Under the pieces are notes generated by a model. It was not told the origin of the DNA, did not search any database, and saw only the letters and a program-made list of their open reading frames with translations. From Lentilactobacillus kribbianus (GTDB lineage Bacteria; Bacillota; Bacilli; Lactobacillales; Lactobacillaceae), in assembly GCF_013184075.1 (NCBI RefSeq), contig NZ_JABEQQ010000002.1, positions 62,001 through 126,000 of the forward strand: a DNA stretch of 64,000 bases. Direction: 5' to 3'. Positions 26,187-34,297 of the stretch are shown one piece after another (position 1 is the first letter of the stretch; every line of letters begins with the position of its first letter). Both the position numbers and the translations under genes were made by a program.

Positions 26187-28352
26187 TTAGATTACACAAC
26201 TTTCACATTGATTAGCCCCGACTTCTTCGTTATTGTCGGTAAACGTTCGAATGTAATAAATTGATTTAATACCCTTATTATGGGCGTAGTTTCTTAAAAT
26301 GTTTAAATCCCGAGTGGTCATTTTATCGGTTCGACCATTTTTCCATTCATATAGTCCAGCGGGAATGGTTGACCGCATGAATAGGGTCATACTCATTCCT
26401 TGATCAACGTGTTCTTGAGCGGCGGCATAAATATCAATTACTTTACGCATGTCAATATCATAAGCTGATTGATAATATGGCAAGGTATCGTTAGAAAGAT
26501 AAGGAGCTGGATAATAGATTTTACCGATCTTAGATTCCTGGCGTTCTTCAATGCGATTAATAATCGGTTGTAGACTAGCCGAAGTATCATTGATATATGA
26601 AATAGAACCGTTGGGAGCCACGGCCAATCGATTTTGGTGATAAAGACCATCTTGCATGACTGCTTGTTGTAGAGCGCGCCAATCATTTTCGGTAGGGATA
26701 AAGATATCACCAAATAATGCTTTTATTTTATCAGAAACTGGAGCGTATGACTGGTTTAAGTACTTAGTAAAGTAACTGCCATCGGCATATTTGCTCTTAG
26801 AAAAATCAACAAAGGTTTCGTTTCGTTCTTTGGCAATTTGATTAGAAGCTTTTAGTGTCCAGTAATTTAATAACATAAAATAAGTATTAGTAAATTCAAT
26901 TGACTCTTTAGAACCATAATCAATATGATTATGAGCTAAGAAACTATGAAGCCCCATGGCTCCTAAACCAATTGAATGAGCTTCGCGGTTACCTTTTTGA
27001 ATGGAAGGTACCACGTCAATATTTGAGTTATCAGTGACAAAAGTTAAGGCACGGACCATCGCTTCAACCGAGTGACCAAAATCTGGTGAAGTCATTAGGT
27101 TATTAATATTTGTAGATCCTAAATTACAAGAAACATCTTTACCTAACTGAGTATATTCTTGCCGATCGTTAACGGTAGAAGGAGTTTGTACCTGTAAAAT
27201 TTCAGAACATAGATTACTCATAGTAATCTTACCATTAATTGGGTTAGTTTGATTAGCCGTATCAATATTAATTACGTAAGGATAACCCGATTCCTGTTGT
27301 AATTTACTAATTTCGTTTTCTAAATCACGGGCTTTAATTTTTGTTTTTTTAATTTTGTCATTAGCCACTAAGTGATCGTATTCTTTAGTGATATCAATGT
27401 AAGCAAATGGCTGACCATACTCACGTTCAACATCATATGGGCTAAATAGATACATATCTGCATTTTTTTCGGCCAGTTCATAAAACTTATCCGGAACAAT
27501 GACACCTAAGGATAGTGTTTTTAAACGAATTTTTTCGTCGGCATTTTCCTTTTTAGCTCCCAAAAAGGAAATAATATCAGGATGAAACAGATTTAAATAA
27601 ACTACGCCGGCACCTTGACGTTGTCCCAATTGATTAGAGTATGAAAAACTATCTTCTAGTAACTTCATAACTGGCACAACCCCAGAAGCGGCATTTTCAA
27701 TATGTTTAATAGGGTCGCCAGCAGCCCGTAGATTAGTTAAATTAATGCCAACCCCGCCACCAATTCGGGAAAGTTGTAATGCTGAGTTAATTGTGCGGCC
27801 AATCGTATTCATGTTATCTGTAGTTTGAATTAAGAAACAAGAAACTAGCTCACCACGTCGCTTGCGCCCAGCATTTAAAAAACTAGGGGTGGCTGGTTGA
27901 TAACGTTGATTAATGATTTCAGCGGCAAGATCCATTGCTAACTGTTGGTCGCCATTAGCAAAGTAAAGGGCGTTAACAGCAGCCCGATCGATAAAACTTT
28001 CTAAATAGTGTTGATTATCATCAGTTTTTAGCGCATATTGTGCGTAAAACTTGTAAGCAGCCATAAATGATTTGAAGTGAAAATCCGTTTCATTTAAGTA
28101 AGCATATAGCTTTTCAATGAACTCAAACGGATATTTGTTAACAAAATCAGCCTCATAGTATTGGTTATCTATTAAGTAGTCGAATCGTTCTTGTAACGAG
28201 TCAAACTGTACCATGTTGGGTGCAACGTTTTCTTTTAAAAAGGCAGCCAAGGCTTCTTGGTCTTTTTGTAATGGAATTTGACCATTAACAGGGATATTAA
28301 TTTGGTTATTTAAATCAAAGTAAGTAACATTTTCTAATTTGCTTAATGACAT
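26187..28352 (-). CDS. nrdE: Ribonucleoside-diphosphate reductase, class Ib large subunit
   Basis: Catalytic alpha subunit converting NDPs to dNDPs. The 721 residues lack the N-terminal ATP-cone, as class Ib enzymes do. Visible active-site parts are RRGELVSCFLIQT (first redox Cys), NPINGKITMSNLCSEI (radical Cys), and the C-terminal QCESCVI pair that is re-reduced by NrdH. The SD (AGCGGG) is weak. It lies 107 bases downstream of nrdH with a terminator-like hairpin between, so its level may be lower than that of nrdH. Confidence 0.96.
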   Translation of the reverse strand: MSLSKLENVTYFDLNNQINIPVNGQIPLQKDQEALAAFLKENVAPNMVQFDSLQERFDYLIDNQYYEADFVNKYPFEFIEKLYAYLNETDFHFKSFMAAYKFYAQYALKTDDNQHYLESFIDRAAVNALYFANGDQQLAMDLAAEIINQRYQPATPSFLNAGRKRRGELVSCFLIQTTDNMNTIGRTINSALQLSRIGGGVGINLTNLRAAGDPIKHIENAASGVVPVMKLLEDSFSYSNQLGQRQGAGVVYLNLFHPDIISFLGAKKENADEKIRLKTLSLGVIVPDKFYELAEKNADMYLFSPYDVEREYGQPFAYIDITKEYDHLVANDKIKKTKIKARDLENEISKLQQESGYPYVINIDTANQTNPINGKITMSNLCSEILQVQTPSTVNDRQEYTQLGKDVSCNLGSTNINNLMTSPDFGHSVEAMVRALTFVTDNSNIDVVPSIQKGNREAHSIGLGAMGLHSFLAHNHIDYGSKESIEFTNTYFMLLNYWTLKASNQIAKERNETFVDFSKSKYADGSYFTKYLNQSYAPVSDKIKALFGDIFIPTENDWRALQQAVMQDGLYHQNRLAVAPNGSISYINDTSASLQPIINRIEERQESKIGKIYYPAPYLSNDTLPYYQSAYDIDMRKVIDIYAAAQEHVDQGMSMTLFMRSTIPAGLYEWKNGRTDKMTTRDLNILRNYAHNKGIKSIYYIRTFTDNNEEVGANQCESCVI

Positions 28353-28374
28353 TGAAAAACCCGCTTTCGTTTAT

Positions 28375-28410
28375 TAAAAAAAATAAGCGATCCCAAATTT
28401 TGGTTTCGCC
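28375..28410 (-). terminator. Terminator-like hairpin between nrdH and nrdE
   Basis: Read on the minus strand: GCGA, AA, CCA-AAATT-TGG, GA, TCGC, then TTATTTTTTTT. The internal AA/GA loop could form tandem purine pairs. It lies inside the operon, so partial termination or an attenuator is more likely than a full stop. Confidence 0.5.
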
Positions 28411-28459
28411 TGTTTGCTAGTAGCGTATCTATGTTAAAATTAAAATCACTGAGCTGTTT

Positions 28460-28690
28460 TTAGTTAGCTACGGCTTGAAGTTGATCAGGACGGAAACCAC
28501 TAAAAGCAGGAGTGCCTTCAATTTCAACTACGGGAACGGATTGAAATCCCCGGTCCTTTAGATAATCGATAAATTGAGGTTGCTCGTTAATGTTGTGTTC
28601 TTCAAAATCAACGTTATGTTCTGCAAGGTAACGCTTTGTCATCTTACATTGCATGCAGTTATTTTTTGAGTACAATGTTACTTTTGCCAT
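28460..28690 (-). CDS. nrdH: Glutaredoxin-like protein NrdH
   Basis: Small redoxin that reduces NrdE after each cycle, drawing electrons from thioredoxin reductase. The 76 residues have the redox motif CMQC (12-15) in place of the usual CVQC, the TKRYL helix after it, SVPVVEI (near 52-58) and SGFRPDQL (near 64-71) typical of NrdH. SD AAGGATGG lies upstream of ATG. It is the first gene of nrdHEF, divergent from the methyltransferase gene across the NrdR boxes. Confidence 0.95.
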   Translation of the reverse strand: MAKVTLYSKNNCMQCKMTKRYLAEHNVDFEEHNINEQPQFIDYLKDRGFQSVPVVEIEGTPAFSGFRPDQLQAVAN

Positions 28691-28769
28691 TTTGAATTCA
28701 CCATCCTTTTTCGAAACGTTTGTTATGAATTCAGTTTACACCAAATAAAGTAAAAAGCAATTCCAAAGC

Positions 28770-28816
28770 ACACCATATATTGTGATTAAATTGTAATAAA
28801 ACACTATATATGGCGA
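28770..28816. promoter_or_regulatory. Two NrdR boxes upstream of nrdHEF
   Basis: ACACCATATATTGTGA (28770-28785) and ACACTATATATGGCGA (28801-28816) both match ACACWATATATWGTGT closely and start 31 bases apart, about three helical turns, the spacing usual for NrdR tandem sites. NrdR with bound ATP/dATP represses RNR genes. The sites also lie 46-92 bases before the divergent methyltransferase gene. Confidence 0.9.
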
Positions 28817-28861
28817 TTGTAACCGTTAAACTAATTTTTAAAAATTTGGAGAGATAAAAAT

Positions 28862-29476
28862 ATGACCGAACAGCAACACTATTATTCTAGTAATCCGATC
28901 GTTCAACACGAGTTAAATTCTTGGTCTTATGACTTAAGAGGGCACCACTTTACGTTCACTACGGACAACGGAGTGTTTTCTAAAAATCGAGTGGACTATG
29001 GTAGTCGGGTATTAATTGATAACGTTGAGCTAGTTGATTTACCTAGTGGTGATCTTTTGGATTTGGGAACCGGCTATGGTCCGTTAGGGATCACTTTAGC
29101 TACGGAATTACCGGATCGCCAAATTGAGATGGTGGATATTAACGAACGAGCAGTTGAATTAGCACAACAAAATGCCGCCAATAATCAAGTAAACAACGTT
29201 AAGATTCATGTTAGTGATATTTACGATCAAGTACCAAATACCCAATTTGCCGCAATTATTACCAATCCACCAGTGAGAGCCGGTAAAAAAGTAGTGGATG
29301 CTATGATTGCCGGAGCCTATGATCATTTAACTACAGGTGGCCGGCTCACAGTGGTGTTGCAAAAAAAGCAAGGTGCTCCTTCGGCTCAAAAGTTGATGGA
29401 ACAGGTCTTTGGCAATTGCCGCATTCTAAAACGAAGTAAAGGGTATTATATTTTAGAAAGCATCAAGGAAGATTAA
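28862..29476 (+). CDS. RsmC-like class I methyltransferase (YbxB type)
   Basis: Probably methylates the 2-amino group of a guanosine in 16S rRNA, as RsmC does. The 204 residues are the catalytic half of RsmC without its N-terminal pseudo-domain. SAM-binding motif I is LLDLGTGYGPLG (about 62-73), the acidic motif II is VDINERAVE, and the amino-methyltransferase motif IV is ITNPPVRAGK (near 138-147). SD GGAGAG precedes ATG. It heads a unit with tadA, whose start is 3 bases after its stop. Family assignment is firm; the target base is inferred. Confidence 0.85.
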   Translation: MTEQQHYYSSNPIVQHELNSWSYDLRGHHFTFTTDNGVFSKNRVDYGSRVLIDNVELVDLPSGDLLDLGTGYGPLGITLATELPDRQIEMVDINERAVELAQQNAANNQVNNVKIHVSDIYDQVPNTQFAAIITNPPVRAGKKVVDAMIAGAYDHLTTGGRLTVVLQKKQGAPSAQKLMEQVFGNCRILKRSKGYYILESIKED

Positions 29477-29479
29477 ACT

Positions 29480-29980
29480 GTGAACGAAAAGTATATGATA
29501 GCAGCATTACAAGAAGCCCAAAAAGCAGCTTTAATTGGAGAAGTACCAATTGGGGCGGTAGTGGTTCATCATGATCAAATCATTGGCAGAGGTCATAATT
29601 TACGTGAACACCTGCAAGATGCTACTGCCCATGCTGAAGTATTAGCTATTCAAGAAGCCAATCAAAATTTAAATAGTTGGCGACTTATTGATTGTGATTT
29701 ATACGTCACTATTGAGCCTTGTGTCATGTGTGCGGGAGCAATTATTAACGCCCAATTAAGTAATGTTTATTTTGGTGCCCGTAACCAAAAGGCTGGGGCT
29801 GCTAAAAGCTTATACGAGGTACTAGAAGATGATCGTTTGAATCATCAAGTAGGACTGCAAGAAGGAATCATGGCAGAGGAAGCTGGTCAAATAATGAAAA
29901 ACTTTTTTAAAGCTGCCCGAAAGCGGCATAAACAAGAAAAACAGAAAAAAACTGGCATTTTTCCAGAAAATAAGTTATGA
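29480..29980 (+). CDS. tadA: tRNA adenosine(34) deaminase TadA
   Basis: Zinc deaminase that makes inosine at the wobble position of tRNA-Arg(ACG). The 166 residues show HAEVLAI (near 53-59; zinc ligand His and proton-shuttle Glu) and EPCVMCAGAI (near 82-91; two Cys zinc ligands). It starts at GTG with AAGGAAG inside the previous gene. The C-terminal tail is basic (KAARKRHKQEKQKK), likely for tRNA contact. The order tadA-SRP RNA-dnaX is conserved in Firmicutes. Confidence 0.93.
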   Translation: MNEKYMIAALQEAQKAALIGEVPIGAVVVHHDQIIGRGHNLREHLQDATAHAEVLAIQEANQNLNSWRLIDCDLYVTIEPCVMCAGAIINAQLSNVYFGARNQKAGAAKSLYEVLEDDRLNHQVGLQEGIMAEEAGQIMKNFFKAARKRHKQEKQKKTGIFPENKL

Positions 29981-29998
29981 TTATTCTTGCCGTAAGGC

Positions 29999-30089
29999 CT
30001 TGAGGCAAAAGTTGATTTACGAACCGTGTCAGATCCGGAAGGAAGCAGCACTAAGTATTCTTGACTTTGTGTCTCTTGTTTTTTGCCAT
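29999..30089 (+). ncRNA. ffs: Small SRP RNA (4.5S-like)
   Basis: Scaffold of the signal recognition particle. The conserved apical hairpin GTGTCAGATCCGGAAGGAAGCAGCAC (30027-30052, key GGAAGGAAGCAGC) is the Ffh-binding site. GGCAAAA at 30004 pairs with TTTTGCC at 30081-30087 to close the helix. Its place between tadA and dnaX is the standard one. The 5' end is estimated to within about 10 bases. An open frame over it (30000-30263) is not a gene. Confidence 0.93.
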
Positions 30090-30091
30090 TT

Positions 30092-30124
30092 AGCTCCTAG
30101 CTTATTAGCTGGGAGTTTTTTTAT
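30092..30124 (+). terminator. Terminator after the SRP RNA
   Basis: CTCCTAGC, TTATTA, GCTGGGAG, then seven T: an 8-bp stem with one G-U. Confidence 0.9.
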
Positions 30125-30216
30125 TTCGGTTCAAAGCATGGTCAAAATGACTATTTCATACTATAATTATTTAGATGTTTTAATGGAATTGAGTTTAAAA
30201 AAAGGAGTTAATTGTA

Positions 30217-31956
30217 ATGAGTTATCAAGCTTTGTATCGAGTTTGGCGGCCACAACGTTTTGACGAAATTGTGGGACAAACGATAATTACTAAAACGTTA
30301 AAAAATGCACTCATTACGAAACAAGTAAGTCACGCTTACTTGTTTACTGGTCCAAGGGGAACCGGGAAAACTTCTGCAGCTAAAATTTTTGCGAAAGCGG
30401 TCAATTGCCATTATTTAACAGATGGTGAGCCTTGTAACGAATGCGAAACCTGTGTGGCAATTAATGAAGGTAGCTTAAATGATGTCATTGAAATTGATGC
30501 CGCTTCAAATAATGGGGTGGAGGAGATTCGTGATATCAGAGATAAAGTGAAATATGCTCCCACTCAGGCTGATTACAAGGTTTATATTATCGATGAAGTT
30601 CATATGCTATCGACTGGAGCTTTTAACGCATTATTAAAAACTTTAGAAGAACCACCAGCTAATGTAATTTTTATTTTAGCAACTACGGAACCACATAAAA
30701 TTCCGGCCACTATTATTTCGCGGACCCAACGTTATGATTTTAAACGAATTAAAGCCGTTGATATTTTGCAACGAATGCAATTTATTTTGCAGCAAAAAAC
30801 AGTATCTTACGACGATCAGGCCCTTAAAGTCATTGCTAAGGCAGCTGAGGGAGGAATGCGAGATGCGTTAAGCATTTTGGATCAAACGATGTCTTATGGT
30901 GATGGAACGGTGACCTATGAGAACGCTTTGCAAGTTACTGGGAGTGTCACTAATCAATTATTATTGGATTATTTAAAACAAGTGACGCAGCAACAAACCA
31001 AAGCGGCTCTAATAACGGTTCAAGCAGTTTTAAATGAAGGTAAAGATGCCCAACGATTCATTGAAGATTTAACCTCCTATTGTCAAAATTTGTTATTATT
31101 TCAACAGGATGCTGAAATGGTCACTGAAATGGAATTAGGAATTATCGATGATGATTTCAAACAGTTGAGTGAAAAAATTGCGGCCGAAAAGATTTATCAA
31201 ATGATTGATGAACTTAATGATGTGGCAAACTCAATGAGATACACGACCCATCCAGACGTGTACTTGGAAGTTTTAACGGTTAAATTAACTCATCTGCAAC
31301 CTAATAATACAGTTGAGACTACACCGGTTAACGACTCTCAATTAGCACAACAAGTGACTGATTTGCAACAACAAATTAGTGATTTACAGCAACAATTAGC
31401 TAAGGTGCAATCGGCACCGATAACTACCGCTAAAGTTGCTCCTCAAACTAAGTCCAAGCCCCGTGTGGCAGGCAATAAAGGACCAACGGTATCATTAAAA
31501 CAAGTCTATCCGGTTCTAGATCATGCTACTAGAAAAGATTTAGAGCAACAACAAAGTGTCTGGACAGATTTGATGAATATGCTTTCGGTGACGCAACGAG
31601 CAGTAATGCACGTATCAAAGCCAGTTGCGGCGAGTGATAGTGGGGTTATTGTGGCTTTTGATTATTCCTTTTTATTTCAAAAAGCTCAATCTGATCAAGA
31701 ATTAGTGGATGCGTTAGAAAATGGCTTAGATCGTTTGTTAGGGGTATCTTTAAAGGTAGTATTTGTCCCTGATAGTGAATGGCCACAAATTAGAAAAGAT
31801 TATTTGGCTAACCACAAAGCACCGGCAACTCAAACCGGTACACCCAAAACAGATAAATCCCAACCAAGCGATGAGATGACTCCCAAAGAAGAACCTATCG
31901 TGGCTAAGGCCAAAGACTTGTTTGGGATGGATGTCTTAGAAATTAAAAATGATTAA
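30217..31956 (+). CDS. dnaX: DNA polymerase III subunits gamma/tau
   Basis: Clamp-loader ATPase of the replisome. The 579 residues contain Walker A FTGPRGTGKTS (43-53), a four-Cys zinc module CHYLTDGEPCNECETC (near 64-79), Walker B VYIIDEVHML (near 122-131) and the SRC-like TIISRTQRYDF (near 167-177). The C-terminal half has a coiled, Gln-rich stretch (about 388-405) and a tau-like polymerase-binding domain (about 430-520). No AAAAAAG frameshift signal is evident, so a single product is expected. SD AAAGGAG precedes ATG. Confidence 0.95.
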   Translation: MSYQALYRVWRPQRFDEIVGQTIITKTLKNALITKQVSHAYLFTGPRGTGKTSAAKIFAKAVNCHYLTDGEPCNECETCVAINEGSLNDVIEIDAASNNGVEEIRDIRDKVKYAPTQADYKVYIIDEVHMLSTGAFNALLKTLEEPPANVIFILATTEPHKIPATIISRTQRYDFKRIKAVDILQRMQFILQQKTVSYDDQALKVIAKAAEGGMRDALSILDQTMSYGDGTVTYENALQVTGSVTNQLLLDYLKQVTQQQTKAALITVQAVLNEGKDAQRFIEDLTSYCQNLLLFQQDAEMVTEMELGIIDDDFKQLSEKIAAEKIYQMIDELNDVANSMRYTTHPDVYLEVLTVKLTHLQPNNTVETTPVNDSQLAQQVTDLQQQISDLQQQLAKVQSAPITTAKVAPQTKSKPRVAGNKGPTVSLKQVYPVLDHATRKDLEQQQSVWTDLMNMLSVTQRAVMHVSKPVAASDSGVIVAFDYSFLFQKAQSDQELVDALENGLDRLLGVSLKVVFVPDSEWPQIRKDYLANHKAPATQTGTPKTDKSQPSDEMTPKEEPIVAKAKDLFGMDVLEIKND

Positions 31957-31976
31957 TAATATGGAGGAAATTTTCT

Positions 31977-32288
31977 ATGATGAACGGTATGAACATGAAC
32001 AAAATGATGAAGCAAATGAAAAAAATGCAAGCTCAATTGGCTGATGAACAGGCTAAGTTAAACGAACAAACCTTTATTGGCAAAGCCCCTAGTGATTTAG
32101 TAAGTGCTACTTTTAATGGCCAACGCAAATTAGTTGATTTAGACATTAAATCGGAAGCTATTGACCCAGATGATCCAGAAATGTTGGCTGACTTAGTATT
32201 AACAGCAGTTAATGACGGATTAAGCCAAGTTGAAAAAGCCACTGAAGATACTTATGGTAAATATAAAAACAGTATCCCGGGAATGTAA
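31977..32288 (+). CDS. ebfC: YbaB/EbfC nucleoid-associated protein
   Basis: Small dimeric DNA-binding protein found between dnaX and recR in most bacteria. The 103 residues start with a Met-rich helix (MMNGMNMNKMMKQMKKMQAQ), then the tweezer core with VSATFNGQRKLVDLDIKSEA and DDPEMLADLVLTAVNDG (about 65-81). ATG at 31977 or 31980 is equally possible behind GGAGGAAA. Its exact role is unsettled in the family. Confidence 0.92.
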   Translation: MMNGMNMNKMMKQMKKMQAQLADEQAKLNEQTFIGKAPSDLVSATFNGQRKLVDLDIKSEAIDPDDPEMLADLVLTAVNDGLSQVEKATEDTYGKYKNSIPGM

Positions 32289-32307
32289 TAATAAAGAAGG
32301 TTATTAA

Positions 32308-32907
32308 ATGCAATATCCAGAACCAATCGCGAAGTTGATTGATAGTTATATGAAGCTGCCTGGTATTGGTAGTAAAACGGCCACTCGTTTGGCATTTTAT
32401 ACTATTGATATGAATGAAACTGACGTTAAGAACTTTTCCAAAGCGTTAGTAGCGACTAAGGATGATCTTCATTTCTGTTCCATATGTGGTAACATCACCG
32501 AAGCCGATCCGTGTGAAATCTGCACTGATAAAACTCGTGATCAATCTCAAATTTTAGTAGTTGAGCAACCAAAAGATGTAATGGTGATGGAAAGAATGAA
32601 CGAGTACCATGGCCTTTATCACGTATTAAATGGGGTGCTTTCACCAATTGATGGTAAGGGACCAGAAGACTTAAACGTAAAATCTTTGATTACCCGACTA
32701 CAACAAAATCAAGCGGTTAAAGAGGTTATCGTCGCTACTAATGCTACGCCAGAAGGTGAAGCTACTGCTATGTATTTAAGTCGTTTGATTAAGCCGGCGG
32801 GAATTAAGGTGACTAGATTAGCTCATGGACTCTCGGTTGGAGCTGATATTGAATATGCTGATGAAATGACGTTATTTAAGGCCGTTGAAGGTCGGACTGA
32901 AATTTAG
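32308..32907 (+). CDS. recR: Recombination protein RecR
   Basis: Acts with RecF/RecO to load RecA on gapped DNA. The 199 residues carry the helix-hairpin-helix [14 protein letters not shown] (about 18-31), the zinc finger [16 protein letters not shown] (near 57-72), the Toprim motif [15 protein letters not shown] (near 81-95) and the C-terminal [13 protein letters not shown]. It belongs to dnaX-ebfC-recR; the next gene begins 9 bases downstream. Confidence 0.96.
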   Translation: MQYPEPIAKLIDSYMKLPGIGSKTATRLAFYTIDMNETDVKNFSKALVATKDDLHFCSICGNITEADPCEICTDKTRDQSQILVVEQPKDVMVMERMNEYHGLYHVLNGVLSPIDGKGPEDLNVKSLITRLQQNQAVKEVIVATNATPEGEATAMYLSRLIKPAGIKVTRLAHGLSVGADIEYADEMTLFKAVEGRTEI

Positions 32908-32916
32908 GAGATAGCC

Positions 32917-33189
32917 ATGTTTTTATCACTTTTTCATCGTTATAATGTCAAAACTGATTATGATGAACGGTTACTCGAATTAGTTAATGACTTAAAAGAA
33001 GATTGGGATCATGATCAACAGACTCAACGTGCTGTGGCCGATGGCAAAGTTGACCAGGATTTAGAGCTGGAAACGCAACTGGCTAAGCAAAAATATTTTT
33101 TTATTTACCAAGAAGCTCGAATAAGACAGGTGCGTAACCATACTATTCAGTCATCAGTCATTAATCATGATTCAGAAACGTTTGAATAA
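32917..33189 (+). CDS. DUF2508 family protein (YaaL-like)
   Basis: A charged cytosolic protein of 90 residues predicted as mostly helical, starting FLSLFHRYNVKTDYDERLLELVNDLKEDWD. Its position just after recR matches Bacillus yaaL. The function is unknown. SD AGGAG lies 7 bases upstream. The 116 bases after it hold a strongly structured RNA before tmk. Confidence 0.7.
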   Translation: MFLSLFHRYNVKTDYDERLLELVNDLKEDWDHDQQTQRAVADGKVDQDLELETQLAKQKYFFIYQEARIRQVRNHTIQSSVINHDSETFE

Positions 33190-33203
33190 TATTAAATAAA
33201 GGT

Positions 33204-33281
33204 GAGTGATAATCCCGTACCGAGCAAGCGAACATGTAAATATCCGCTGGTATTGAAGATGGGAATAATCGCTCTTTTTTT
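33204..33281 (+). ncRNA. Structured RNA element between the DUF2508 gene and tmk
   Basis: Three stacked stems by hand folding: GAGTGAT with ATCGCTC (33204-33210 / 33268-33274), TCCC with GGGA (33213-33216 / 33261-33264), and GTACC-(G)-AGC with GCTGGTAT (33217-33225 / 33246-33253), closing a loop of about 20 bases. Seven T follow. It ends like an intrinsic terminator but is far larger and more branched than the other terminators in this window; an attenuator or small RNA is possible. I recognise no described family. Confidence 0.55.
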
Positions 33282-33305
33282 ATGGAAATGAAAGGAATTA
33301 GTACT

Positions 33306-33962
33306 ATGCAAACGGGGAAATTTATCAGTTTTGAGGGAACCGATGGGGCTGGCAAAACGTCGGTTCTCAACGCGGTTGCTAAACGACTAACTCCACAACT
33401 GCAACAAAAATTATTAATTACAAGAGAACCAGGTGGCGATTTTATTTCAGAACAGATTCGCGAAGTAATTTTAAATCGCCAAAATACCACTATGGATATT
33501 AGAACTGAAGCTTTGTTATATGCGGCTTCTCGTCGCCAACACTTAGTTAGTACTATTTTGCCGGCGTTAGCAGATGACAAGTTAGTCCTATGTGATCGTT
33601 ACGTTGACAGTTCTATTGCCTATCAAGGGGCCGGTCGAAAAATTGGAGAAACTAAGGTGGCCGATATTAACTTATTTGCTACTGATGGGGTCTTGCCGTT
33701 TAAAACTATCTATTTTGATATCCCGGTGAAGGTCGGCTTAAAACGTATTGCTGCTCATCGTCAAGAGCAAATTGATCGCTTAGACGTGGAAACAATTGAT
33801 TTTTATGAACGGGTTCATGCTGCTTATGATCGCCTTGCCTTGGCTGATTCAAACCGTTACATTATCATTGATGCTACCCAGCCATTAAAGCTGGTAGTTG
33901 AAGCGACCATGAATCAACTAAAATTAGTTGCTCCAGAGTATTTTACTGAGGAGGAAATTTGA
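33306..33962 (+). CDS. tmk: Thymidylate kinase
   Basis: Phosphorylates dTMP to dTDP. The 218 residues have Walker A FEGTDGAGKTS (8-18), the DRYVDSSIAYQG motif (near 93-104) and the LID with RQEQIDRLD (near 146-154). In-frame ATG at 33282 would start within the hairpin T run; ATG at 33306 behind GAAAGGAA is preferred. The stop overlaps darA (TGATG). With dut and nrdHEF nearby it forms the window's nucleotide supply theme. Confidence 0.94.
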   Translation: MQTGKFISFEGTDGAGKTSVLNAVAKRLTPQLQQKLLITREPGGDFISEQIREVILNRQNTTMDIRTEALLYAASRRQHLVSTILPALADDKLVLCDRYVDSSIAYQGAGRKIGETKVADINLFATDGVLPFKTIYFDIPVKVGLKRIAAHRQEQIDRLDVETIDFYERVHAAYDRLALADSNRYIIIDATQPLKLVVEATMNQLKLVAPEYFTEEEI

Positions 33963-34288
33963 TGAAATTAGTAATTGCAATTGTTCAAGATAAAGATGCA
34001 GGTAAATTAAGATCAGTTTTTATTGCCCATGATATTATGTCGACAAAGTTCGCTACTGCCGGTAGTTTTTTAAGAGCGGGCAATAGTACCTTTTTTGTAG
34101 CAATTGATGAAGAACGGGTTCCTAAAGTTTTAGATTTAATCAAAGAAACCTGTTCGGCTCGACAAAGTTATATGACCCCACCAGTCACCTTAAGTAATGA
34201 GCCAGTTGATCAACCTTTTCCAATTGAAGTTCAAGTGGGTGGTGCAACGGTGATGGTGGTCCCATTGGATTCTTTTCACCAATTTTAG
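33962..34288 (+). CDS. darA: Cyclic-di-AMP receptor, PII-like (DarA/PstA/YaaQ)
   Basis: A trimeric PII-like signalling protein of 108 residues that binds cyclic-di-AMP. It starts MKLVIAIVQDKDAGKLRSVF and has the ferredoxin-like fold with large B- and T-loops; GSFLRAGNSTFFVAIDEERV (about 33-52) and GGATVMVVPLDSFHQF at the end are family features. Its target is not known. It overlaps the tmk stop by one base, so the pair is translationally coupled. It is the only direct second-messenger receptor in the window and may relate to the KimA/Kup pair. Confidence 0.88.
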   Translation: MKLVIAIVQDKDAGKLRSVFIAHDIMSTKFATAGSFLRAGNSTFFVAIDEERVPKVLDLIKETCSARQSYMTPPVTLSNEPVDQPFPIEVQVGGATVMVVPLDSFHQF

Positions 34289-34297
34289 GAGTCAAAA

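Noticed and set aside
30000-30263. 87-codon open frame across the SRP RNA
   Set aside because: It reads through ffs and its terminator into dnaX and matches no protein family.
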